Shown piece by piece: positions 57,130-64,000 of a stretch of 64,000 bases of DNA (positions within the stretch are counted from its first letter, which is position 1; the number at the start of each line of letters is the position of its first letter). This stretch comes from JAHBWV01 sp964588385. GTDB taxonomy: Bacteria; Planctomycetota; Phycisphaerae; Phycisphaerales; UBA1924. Below the pieces are notes generated by a model. It saw only the letters and a program-made list of their open reading frames with translations. It did not search any database and was not told the DNA's origin. The position numbers were made by a program, and so were the translations under genes. The DNA lies in NCBI GenBank assembly GCA_964588385.1, contig CAZPPG010000012.1, forward strand, positions 1 through 64,000, in the 5' to 3' direction.

Positions 57130-58464
57130 TTACGCAACGCCCAACACGAGCGCCGCGTTCTGTCCGCCGTTCGATGATGTGCACACAAGAACCTTGCCCA
57201 GACGCGCCTCGCGCGCCGGCGCCGCGCCCGCGCGAACACCCGCCGGAACCGCGCCCGTGTGCAGGCGCGCCGGCAGCTTCTGATGCTCAAGACACATCGC
57301 CGCGATCCCCACCCGCACCGCGCCGTCCCCCGCCAGGTTCTGCCCGATCTGCGGCGAGAGCGTCACGAGTTCAATCTCACCCAGCCGCGCGCCGAACACC
57401 TCACGCAGCGCGGCGATCTCCGGGCGATCCAACCACGGCACGCACGCGCCCAGCGGGAAGATCGCGTCGATCTCCTCCGGCTTGCACGACGCGTCGTCCA
57501 GGGCCGCGAGGATCGCGTACCGCAATCCCTCGCCCGGGATCTCCGCACCCTTGTTGAAGGGCGGAATCGCCGGAGGCCCGGACTGCGCCGCTCCAAAGCC
57601 CAGCACCCGCGCGTGCGCCTTCGCGCCCCGCGCCCTGGCCGCGCCCTCTTCTTCCAGAATCAGGATCCCGCCCGCCTCGCCCGGCAGGCCGCCCGGCGCC
57701 GCGTCGTCGTAGGGCCTTGCGAACGCCAGCGCGTCCGTCGAGTCGCCCGTGCTGGCCAGCCGACCGGACACCACCATCCGCGACATCCCCATCATGGAGA
57801 TCCGCGACTCGGCCCCGCCGCTGAAACAAAGATCCGCCGCGTCCCGTTCGATCACCCGCGCCGACTCACCAAGCGACAGCAGCCCGCTCGCGTCCTGGCA
57901 CGTCAGCGTGTTGCTCGGCCCCTCGCACCCGTGCAGGATCGTGACGTGGCACGCCAGCATGTTGGGCAGGTACTTGAGCATCCACAAGGGCGGCAGGTTG
58001 TTCATCCCCGACGCGCCCCATTGCTTGAGATCAATGTCCCCGTCGGCCCCGCGCGATGTCGACAGCGCCGCCGCCAACTCCGGCGTCTCCGCCGAGATCA
58101 ATCCCGCGCCGATGTGACACCCCATCCGCTCCGAGGGATACGTCATGCCGCTCTGCGCGTCCTCGCCGAGCGCGGCCCGCGTCACAAGCCCCGCGTCAGC
58201 GACCGCGATGTGCGCCGCGCCCACCGCAATCTCGATATCCCGCGCCATCACCTTCACCGCCTTGCGGTAGTGCTTGGGCACAAACTCCTTGGCGGAGAAG
58301 TTCTTGATCTGCGCGCCCAGGCGGCACGAGAACCCCGACGCATCGAACGCCTCAATCGCGCCGATCGCCGATGCCCCCGAGCACAACCCTTCCCACGCGA
58401 CGTCCTTGCCGACGCCGTATCCCGTGACCAGCCCGATTCCTGTGATGGCGACGCGTCGTGACAT
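57130..58464 (-). CDS. Divergent ketosynthase lacking catalytic histidines
   Basis: A 444-residue thiolase-fold condensing-enzyme homologue, starting MSRRVAITGIGLVTGYG as in FabF. The nucleophile position keeps C189 (TLTCQDASG). However, the HGTGT region reads IFPLGACVPWLD and the GH region reads SPQIGQNLAGDGAV, so both catalytic histidines are missing. The C-terminus (CTSSNGGQNAALVLG) is family-like. It probably cannot decarboxylate malonyl-ACP alone and may pair with the intact ketosynthase downstream like a chain-length factor, although in that class the Cys rather than the His residues is usually lost. Confidence 0.85.
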   Translation of the reverse strand: MSRRVAITGIGLVTGYGVGKDVAWEGLCSGASAIGAIEAFDASGFSCRLGAQIKNFSAKEFVPKHYRKAVKVMARDIEIAVGAAHIAVADAGLVTRAALGEDAQSGMTYPSERMGCHIGAGLISAETPELAAALSTSRGADGDIDLKQWGASGMNNLPPLWMLKYLPNMLACHVTILHGCEGPSNTLTCQDASGLLSLGESARVIERDAADLCFSGGAESRISMMGMSRMVVSGRLASTGDSTDALAFARPYDDAAPGGLPGEAGGILILEEEGAARARGAKAHARVLGFGAAQSGPPAIPPFNKGAEIPGEGLRYAILAALDDASCKPEEIDAIFPLGACVPWLDRPEIAALREVFGARLGEIELVTLSPQIGQNLAGDGAVRVGIAAMCLEHQKLPARLHTGAVPAGVRAGAAPAREARLGKVLVCTSSNGGQNAALVLGVA

Positions 58465-58716
58465 TGCCGGCGTGTGGTCCAGAAAGAGGTGCTTCCAGAG
58501 AGGCCCCCGAGAACCGATCGGGGAACAAGGGGCACATGTAGATCCGAAGTGAAGCGCCGCGCCCGCTGACGCTCGCTCGTCGCGACAACCGCCGATCATA
58601 GTCCCCGGCGCACCCGCCGCGTCGGTCCCACGTTACAGTGACGCCCTTCGATTCCCAATCGTTTGGGAGATCACGCCTCCCCCAGACGCAGTTCCCGCCG
58701 CCGAGGGTCTAAGCCA

Positions 58717-60141
58717 ATGAATATCAAGACATTACGCCACTCTCTCCTCGCCCTGTCGCTGCTCGCGCTGGGCTTCGCCCCGGGTGTGCAGGCGCAGGAA
58801 GAACCCCAGACCAAGGCACCAGCCCTCGCGCCGGCATCACCCCTCGGCCCTCCCGGCATCCCCGTGCCCGAATCACCCGTCGGCGCCCAACTCAACTGGT
58901 TCATCTCCGTCCTCTCCGGCCAGGATCCCGGCGATGTCGCCTCCCACTTCAGCGAGGACTTCAAGAAAGCCATCGCCCCCGACCTCATCGCCCGGCAGTT
59001 CCAGCAGGTCGCCTCCTCCGTCATGGGCGGCGGTCCGACCGTCCTCGACTCCATCGGCCCCGGCGCAGACTCCCACAACATGCAGGGACGCCTCCGCTCG
59101 CAGGCCAACGGCGTCATCCTCGCCTTCGGCCTCGCCGTCGAGCCCGACACCGGCCTCATCGCCGGGCTCAACGCCCAGGTCATCCCCGGCACCGGCGCCA
59201 GCAGCGCGGCCACCTGGGACGCCTTGGACGAGAAACTCGCCGCCCTCCCGGGAACCGCCAACTTCCACGCCGCCCGCCTCAATCCCGACGGCACGCTCAC
59301 TCCGCTCCACGCCTTCAACGCCGATGCACGCCTCGCCGTCGGCTCCACCTTCAAGCTCTACGTCCTGGGCGCCCTCGCCCAGAAGGTCCAGCGCGGCGAA
59401 GCGGCATGGGACCAGAAGCTCGCCATCCGCGACGACTGGAAGTCCCTCCCCAGCGGCGTCATGCAGAACGACCCCGCCGGCGCCGAGCACACCCTCTCCG
59501 AATACGCCCTGAAGATGATCTCCATCAGCGACAACACCGCGACCGACCACCTCATCCACTTCGTCGGCCGCGAGCCCATCGAGGCCTTCATGGCCACGCT
59601 CAACGCCGACCCCGCCCGCACCACACCCTTCCTCACCACGCGCGACATGTTCGCCATGAAACTGGGCGACGATCAGACGCTCGCGGGCCGCTACATCGCC
59701 GCCGACGTCGCGACCCGCCGCGCCATGCTCGCCGAAGGGGGCGAGGTCGCCACCGCCGCGCCCAGCATGGTCGCCGCGGCGGTCTGGAAAGCCCCCATGC
59801 ACATCGACACGCTCGAATGGTTCGCGACCGCCGAAGAATGCTGCCGCGTGATCGCCGCCGTCGACGCCCTCGCCCAATCCCCCGGCAACGCGCCGGCCGG
59901 CGCCGCCATCCGCGCCAACCCCGGCATCGGCTTTGACCGCTCCGTCTGGAGATCCATCGGCTTCAAGGGCGGCTCGGAACCCGGCGTCATGAACCTCACA
60001 TGGCTCGTGGACCGCGCCGATGGAGCCCGCTTCGTCCTCTCCATCGGCTGGAACGACACCAAGGCCGACGTCACGCACGACACCCTCATCGACCTTGCCG
60101 GGCAGGGCTTCGGCCTGCTCGCGGACGCCCCGGCGGAGTAA
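58717..60141 (+). CDS. Secreted class A beta-lactamase-fold serine hydrolase
   Basis: A 474-residue protein with a signal peptide (about residues 1-26, ending GVQAQ). An N-terminal helical/cystatin-like region of about 120 residues (WFISVLSGQDPGDVASHF) precedes the serine hydrolase domain. That domain shows S210-T-F-K213 (SxxK), S271-D-N273 (SDN) and KGG in GFKGGSEPG. The class A Glu166 equivalent was not identified with confidence. Two-domain proteins of this kind include Cpe/ORF12 and LpqF-like enzymes, so it may be an esterase or peptidoglycan-related enzyme rather than a resistance beta-lactamase. It is divergent from the ketosynthase. Confidence 0.85.
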   Translation: MNIKTLRHSLLALSLLALGFAPGVQAQEEPQTKAPALAPASPLGPPGIPVPESPVGAQLNWFISVLSGQDPGDVASHFSEDFKKAIAPDLIARQFQQVASSVMGGGPTVLDSIGPGADSHNMQGRLRSQANGVILAFGLAVEPDTGLIAGLNAQVIPGTGASSAATWDALDEKLAALPGTANFHAARLNPDGTLTPLHAFNADARLAVGSTFKLYVLGALAQKVQRGEAAWDQKLAIRDDWKSLPSGVMQNDPAGAEHTLSEYALKMISISDNTATDHLIHFVGREPIEAFMATLNADPARTTPFLTTRDMFAMKLGDDQTLAGRYIAADVATRRAMLAEGGEVATAAPSMVAAAVWKAPMHIDTLEWFATAEECCRVIAAVDALAQSPGNAPAGAAIRANPGIGFDRSVWRSIGFKGGSEPGVMNLTWLVDRADGARFVLSIGWNDTKADVTHDTLIDLAGQGFGLLADAPAE

Positions 60142-60206
60142 CCTCTCGCCCCTCCCACCCGGATCTCTGGCCCAGAAACCCCGCCTTCGTCGATACATCC
60201 AGCAAC

Positions 60207-60836
60207 GTGCGCTTCCGCATCACCACCACCATTGCGCCCATTCTGGACCCCGGCTGGCTCTTTCTGCTCGCCGGCGTAACCATCATCGGCGCCACGGTGC
60301 TCATCCCCGCCGTCGACGATCTGGCCGAGGCCCGCTGGCAGCGTGAACGCGCCCTCACCCAGGAACGCCGCCGCGAAGAACGCCTCCAGAACTACCAGCG
60401 CTACCTCGACGCCCTCCAGTCCGGCAACCAGCAACTGGCCCTCTCCCTCGCCGCCTCCGAACTCAACCTCATCCCCGTCGATCGCGACCCCCTCCCCGGC
60501 CTCTCCCGAGGCCTCTCCGACAGCGCGACCATCTTCAACGCCCTGGAGCCCGCCCCGATCGTCTGGGCCGAGCGTCCCCGCCCCGATTCCATCCTCTACC
60601 GCTGGACCACCGACGACGCCAAGCGCATGTGGCTCATCGCCGGCGGCGCGATCGCCTGCTTCTGCGGGCTTCTGCCCCCGTCCCGCCCACGCCACGAGGT
60701 CGCCAACACCCTGAACGCCGAACGCTCCCAGCGCACCGGCGCGCTGGTCGAGTCCAAGCCCCAGTCCAAGCCCCAGCCCAAGATCTCGGGCTCCCGTGCC
60801 TCGCGCGTCGGTCGGCCCTCGAACAATGTCGCATGA
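60207..60836 (+). CDS. Membrane protein of unknown function with coiled coil
   Basis: A 209-residue protein. One transmembrane helix (about 17-38, WLFLLAGVTIIGATVLIPAV) is followed by a charged coiled coil (RWQRERALTQERRREERLQNY), a soluble stretch, and a second helix near 150-170 (LIAGGAIACFCGLLP). The C-terminus is Lys/Gln/Ser-rich. The layout recalls septum-associated FtsL/DivIC types but similarity is only topological. A GTG at 60207 is the likely start. Its stop overlaps the rnpA ATG, so it is cotranscribed with rnpA and yidD. Confidence 0.65.
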   Translation: MRFRITTTIAPILDPGWLFLLAGVTIIGATVLIPAVDDLAEARWQRERALTQERRREERLQNYQRYLDALQSGNQQLALSLAASELNLIPVDRDPLPGLSRGLSDSATIFNALEPAPIVWAERPRPDSILYRWTTDDAKRMWLIAGGAIACFCGLLPPSRPRHEVANTLNAERSQRTGALVESKPQSKPQPKISGSRASRVGRPSNNVA

Positions 60837-61306
60837 GCGGCACCGTTCCTCCCCCCTCCTCAACCGAACCCGCCGGGACACCGCCGCCCCCCGCGCCGCG
60901 CCTCACCCTCCGCCGCAGCCAGCGCCTCTCCAAGGCCAACGACTTCCGCGCCATCCTCAAGAGCAAACTCTCCAAACCCGCCGGGCCCCTCGTTGTCTAC
61001 GCCCGCGCGAGATCGGGTGAGGGGGGCCAGGCCCGCGCCCACCGCATCGGCCTCTCCGTCGGCCGACGCGTCGGCAACGCCGTCGTCCGCAACCGCATCA
61101 AGCGCCTCCTCCGTGAGGCCTTCCGCCACGTCCAGCACACCCTCCCCCTCACCCGCGCCGGCCAGCACCTGGACCTGGTCATCACCGTCCGCCCCCACGA
61201 CATACTCGACCTCCCCGACTACGAGCGCCTCCTCCTTCAGGCCGGGGCCAAGCTCGTCTCGGAGATCGATCGCCGCGCCGCCCGCTCGGATGCGCGCGAT
61301 GCCTGA
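60833..61306 (+). CDS. rnpA: Ribonuclease P protein component
   Basis: A 157-residue RnpA. A Pro-rich extension of about 25 residues precedes LRRSQRLSKANDFRAIL, and the conserved RNR region reads RVGNAVVRNRIKRLLREAFR. The later VITVRPHDILDL segment is typical. With the catalytic RNA (not seen here) it trims the 5' leader of pre-tRNA. The ATG overlaps the upstream stop. The usual upstream rpmH gene is missing; yidD follows with a short overlap. Confidence 0.93.
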   Translation: MSGTVPPPSSTEPAGTPPPPAPRLTLRRSQRLSKANDFRAILKSKLSKPAGPLVVYARARSGEGGQARAHRIGLSVGRRVGNAVVRNRIKRLLREAFRHVQHTLPLTRAGQHLDLVITVRPHDILDLPDYERLLLQAGAKLVSEIDRRAARSDARDA

Positions 61307-61652
61307 CACCGCCACCGATCCTCCCGCGCCCCCCGACCGCACATCGGCCGCGGTTCGTCCACCCTGGACGATCGGACCCCGCCGCCTCGCCATCCTTCCT
61401 TTAGAAGCCCTCATCTGGCTCTACCGCATCACCCTCTCGCCCATCATCGGACGCCAGTGCCGCTACGAACCGACCTGCAGCCGCTTCGGGCTGGAGGCCC
61501 TTCAGGTCCACGGTCCCTTCCGCGGCTCATGGCTCACCGCCCGCCGCATCCTCCGCTGCCACCCCTTCGCCAAGGGCGGCTATGACCCCGTCCCGCCCGC
61601 GACCCGCGGGCCAAACCGCGTCGCCCACACAACCAGAGCGGATCAGCGCTGA
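61299..61652 (+). CDS. yidD: Membrane protein insertion efficiency factor YidD
   Basis: A 117-residue YidD. The family core is nearly complete: LIWLYRITLSPIIGRQCRYE, PTCSRFGLEALQVHG, and ARRILRCHPFAKGGYDPVP. The conserved cysteines are retained. An N-terminal Pro-rich segment of about 25 residues is extra. The start overlaps rnpA by eight bases. YidC does not follow here, unlike in most bacteria. Confidence 0.94.
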   Translation: MPDTATDPPAPPDRTSAAVRPPWTIGPRRLAILPLEALIWLYRITLSPIIGRQCRYEPTCSRFGLEALQVHGPFRGSWLTARRILRCHPFAKGGYDPVPPATRGPNRVAHTTRADQR

Positions 61653-61746
61653 ACCCGCCCCAACCCCGCGCACGCCGGTAAGTACCCGCTAAACTCCTGT
61701 GCAGGGGAATCGTGAGTGGCTTGAAGGGTGGATTCAGGAGGGTCCG

Positions 61747-62397
61747 ATGAGCCGACTGCCCGCGGCCAAGCGACGTGAGCAGCTCCTCGACGCAGCCCTC
61801 GAGCTCTTCGCGAGCCATGGCTACGCCCGCGCCACAACCTCCGAACTGGCCAAAGCCGCCGGCGTCACCGAGCCCATCATCTACCGACACTTCTCCTCCA
61901 AGAAGGACCTCTTCATCGCGCTCATCGAACGCACGGGCCAGCAGACCCTCGAGCAGTGGGCCCAGGATCTCAAGAACGCCTCCGACCCCGCCGACCGCCT
62001 CCGACGCATCATCGGCGACAACCCCATGGTCTCCACCCGCGGCCAACGCGCCTACCGCGTCCTCCTCCAGTCCATCACCGAATCCAACGACGACCAGATC
62101 CGCGCCGCCGTCAGCAACCACATCCGCTCCGTCCACGCCTTCCTCGTCGATGAGGTCGAGCGCGCCCAGGAGGCCCGCAGCGTCGTCACCCGCTTCTCCG
62201 CGGAGATCCTCGCCTGGCTGCTCATCCACGTCGGCATGGGATACGGCGTCGTCACCGCGCTCGGTGTCGAACGACACGGCTTCGATGAATCAGGCGCTCA
62301 CGTCCAGGAGATCATCTCGCGACTGCTCGTCGGCGGCCGCGGCGAGTCCAAGGACGGCCACAAGCCCGAAACCCCAAAGTCCGACTTCCCGCGCTGA
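61747..62397 (+). CDS. TetR/AcrR family transcriptional regulator
   Basis: A 216-residue regulator. The N-terminal helix-turn-helix domain reads KRREQLLDAALELFASHGYA, then TTSELAKAAGVTEPIIYRHFSSKKDL. The helical ligand domain is not assignable to a known effector. AGGAGG lies five bases before the ATG. It is transcribed away from yidD and converges with the cytochrome gene; the target is unknown. Confidence 0.94.
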   Translation: MSRLPAAKRREQLLDAALELFASHGYARATTSELAKAAGVTEPIIYRHFSSKKDLFIALIERTGQQTLEQWAQDLKNASDPADRLRRIIGDNPMVSTRGQRAYRVLLQSITESNDDQIRAAVSNHIRSVHAFLVDEVERAQEARSVVTRFSAEILAWLLIHVGMGYGVVTALGVERHGFDESGAHVQEIISRLLVGGRGESKDGHKPETPKSDFPR

Positions 62398-62406
62398 AAC
62401 CCGCCA

Positions 62407-64000
62407 TCACGAGCAGCGCCCGAAGCTGTCGATGAAGTCCATCAGGTCCAGGATGTCCAGCAGTCCGTCCGCGTTGATGTCGCACCGCGGCAGTTGCCGG
62501 CCCCACCAGTCGTAAAAGTCCAGGAAGTCGACGATGTCGACGTTCCCCGTCTCGTTCACGTCCGCCCCGCACGCGCCCAGCTCCAGCGTCGCGCTGGCCA
62601 TCAACACGGGCTGGCTCTTCCCCAGCGACTCCCACAGCGCATACGCCACCGCGCCCGTGCCGTTGGTCACGTTCTCGTCGCGAAGGAACTCGATGTACTC
62701 GCGCGTCGTCGTCTGGTGATACAGCCGAACCTCGGCCCGCGCCGCGCCCGGCGGCACGTCGTAGATCGTGTTGTCCCAGTACTGCCCGTCCTGGTACGCA
62801 TACCCCACCGGCGCCGCCTGCACGCCCGCAAACCCCGCGTTCGTGAACCCCCGCGGCGGGATGCGATTGTCAGAGTACCACGTGTTGTTCAGCGCAAAGT
62901 GGAACCCCGGCCCCTCTGGCTTGCCCGTCAGCGCGCTCATCGCCGCGTCCAGCCCGATCTTCCCCTCGTACACCTTCGTTGACCCGCCGTCCAGCGTCGC
63001 TTCCGCACCGTCGTACGCCCCGTGCTCCACGATCAGGTTCCCGCCCGCATCAAAGAACCGCACGTTCACCCACATCCGCCGCCCCTCGGGATACCCCGTC
63101 GGCAGCTTGTGGCCAGTCTGATTCACCACCCGCACCAGCAGCGGCCCGGAATCGAAGAGCCCCAGAGGCCGGGCCAGCTCAAGGTCCGCCGCCCGCTCCA
63201 TCATGCTCCGCGTCCGCGCCTCGGACGCGCTCACGCTCTCCTCGGTCAGCCCGCTCTCCTCACCATACTGCTCCATCACCGCGCGCAGCACCCACGAGTT
63301 CGCGCCCGCGAACTGGTGCGTCGGCACGTCGTCGCGATGCGCCGACCCCAGCGCGGGCCGTGCGCCGTGCCCCGACACGTCCGGCATGTGACAGTCCTGG
63401 CAACTGCTCACCTCGAGTTTGTTCCCGCCGAACCGACCCTCCATGTCGATCGGGCCCTGCGCAAACGCCGACGCCGCCCACTCGCTGTACGTCCGCTCCA
63501 CCGGGAACATGTCCCCGCGATGCGCCGTCGAGTGACGCTGATCCAGCGGCCCGAGCACGTACGTCCCGCCGCTCGTGCGCTCGAACAGCGGATTGGAGAC
63601 ATCATGGCACGTCGCGCACATCCGCGACTCGGAGTGGAACGGCGACTCCAGCCACTGGTGATAGAACATGTCCGTCAACTGGAACGGCCCTCGCCGACGG
63701 TCATAAGGATCGATCACGTACTGCCCGGAATGGCTCCCCTCGGGCACGTCCGCCAGCGACGCCAGGATGTCCCAGTCCTCCGCCGGGCTCACGCCCGGCG
63801 TGTACACCGGGTCCACCATGCGGTGGCACATGGAGCAGTTCACGCCGTCAAAGTCCTCGGGAATCAGCCCCGATCCGTCCGAGGGCTCGCTCCGACCGCT
63901 GATCCATCCGCCCGGCGTGTGACAGCGCAGGCACATCTCGCCCGCGAACGCCGCGTCCTGATTCGCCACCGTGAGCGCGGCGTGGAAGATCGGATCGCGC
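62407..64000 (-). CDS. Multiheme cytochrome c with dockerin-like C-terminus (partial, 5' end outside window)
   Basis: At least 531 residues, with the N-terminus beyond the right edge. Four CxxCH haem motifs are visible: CLRCH, CSMCH, CATCH and CQDCH. The middle resembles multihaem proteins with HxxPTGYPEG (HKLPTGYPEGRRMWV). The last 55 residues (CGADVNETGNVDIVDFLDF followed by DINADGLLDILDLMDF) form two Ca-binding dockerin type I-like loops. Such repeats are common at planctomycete C-termini and may be for surface display or complex assembly. A respiratory or redox role outside the cytoplasm is likely; the substrate is unknown. Confidence 0.88.
   Translation of the reverse strand, partial: RDPIFHAALTVANQDAAFAGEMCLRCHTPGGWISGRSEPSDGSGLIPEDFDGVNCSMCHRMVDPVYTPGVSPAEDWDILASLADVPEGSHSGQYVIDPYDRRRGPFQLTDMFYHQWLESPFHSESRMCATCHDVSNPLFERTSGGTYVLGPLDQRHSTAHRGDMFPVERTYSEWAASAFAQGPIDMEGRFGGNKLEVSSCQDCHMPDVSGHGARPALGSAHRDDVPTHQFAGANSWVLRAVMEQYGEESGLTEESVSASEARTRSMMERAADLELARPLGLFDSGPLLVRVVNQTGHKLPTGYPEGRRMWVNVRFFDAGGNLIVEHGAYDGAEATLDGGSTKVYEGKIGLDAAMSALTGKPEGPGFHFALNNTWYSDNRIPPRGFTNAGFAGVQAAPVGYAYQDGQYWDNTIYDVPPGAARAEVRLYHQTTTREYIEFLRDENVTNGTGAVAYALWESLGKSQPVLMASATLELGACGADVNETGNVDIVDFLDFYDWWGRQLPRCDINADGLLDILDLMDFIDSFGRCS

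Noticed and set aside
58717..60141. Annotation as an antibiotic-resistance beta-lactamase
   Set aside because: SxxK, SDN and KGG motifs are present, but the long N-terminal domain and lack of an identifiable Glu166 equivalent argue for a related non-resistance hydrolase.

Overview
The window is GC-rich bacterial chromosome and reads like a planctomycete, most likely of the class Phycisphaerae. The evidence is the mix of genes: large Ser/Thr kinases with WD40-like or TPR tails beside ECF sigma factors, Tat-exported Gfo/Idh/MocA oxidoreductases, small zinc-ribbon membrane proteins, a dockerin-like C-terminus on a multiheme cytochrome, prepilin-type proteins and divergent ketosynthase pairs. Coding density is high and neighbouring genes are often coupled by 4-base ATGA or GTGA overlaps. 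No rRNA or tRNA gene and no CRISPR array was seen.

Layout. 1-1.8 kb: a three-hairpin REP array, a CbrC-like protein and a REP-associated tyrosine transposase (RAYT) bracketed by REP palindromes. 1.8-6.4 kb: CPBP protease, an unusual phosphatase/cytochrome fusion, gatC-gatA. 6.7-12 kb: ECF sigma factor plus giant kinase. 12-17.7 kb: TVP38 protein, DUF3465, MoxR, PDZ protein, anti-sigma and sigma factor. 17.9-23.8 kb: tatC, tadA, mutM, a possible replication-origin region, dnaA and a metallo-beta-lactamase-fold hydrolase. 24-26.7 kb: P1B-4 metal ATPase and Rrf2 regulator. 26.8-33.3 kb: zinc-ribbon protein, lysS, a secreted protein, pyrE and an M14 peptidase. 33.3-34.8 kb: a transposase relic and two zinc-ribbon membrane proteins. 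34.8-43.2 kb: a divergent exopolysaccharide locus (deacetylase, formyltransferase, GT4 leftward; three LbH acyltransferases, a propeller-like protein, GT2 and sulfotransferase rightward). 43.2-49 kb: secreted protein, kinase-TPR and SpoIIE phosphatase. 49-52 kb: two Tat-exported oxidoreductase paralogues. 52-54.9 kb: a more AT-rich segment with a Cys-rich secreted protein, a MauE/DoxX-type protein and a pseudopilin. 55-58.5 kb: two ketosynthases flanking an RGG-GxxExxY fusion. 58.7-64 kb: beta-lactamase-fold hydrolase, rnpA-yidD, TetR and a multiheme cytochrome cut by the window edge.

The most striking extra layer is short repeats. There are REP hairpins with a resident RAYT, a second palindrome family found both between genes and inside a gene, AG-rich low-complexity repeats arranged as inverted pairs, and short tandem repeats. 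Several of these supply stop codons or in-frame insertions to real genes. All assignments come from reading motifs by eye; no database search was run.
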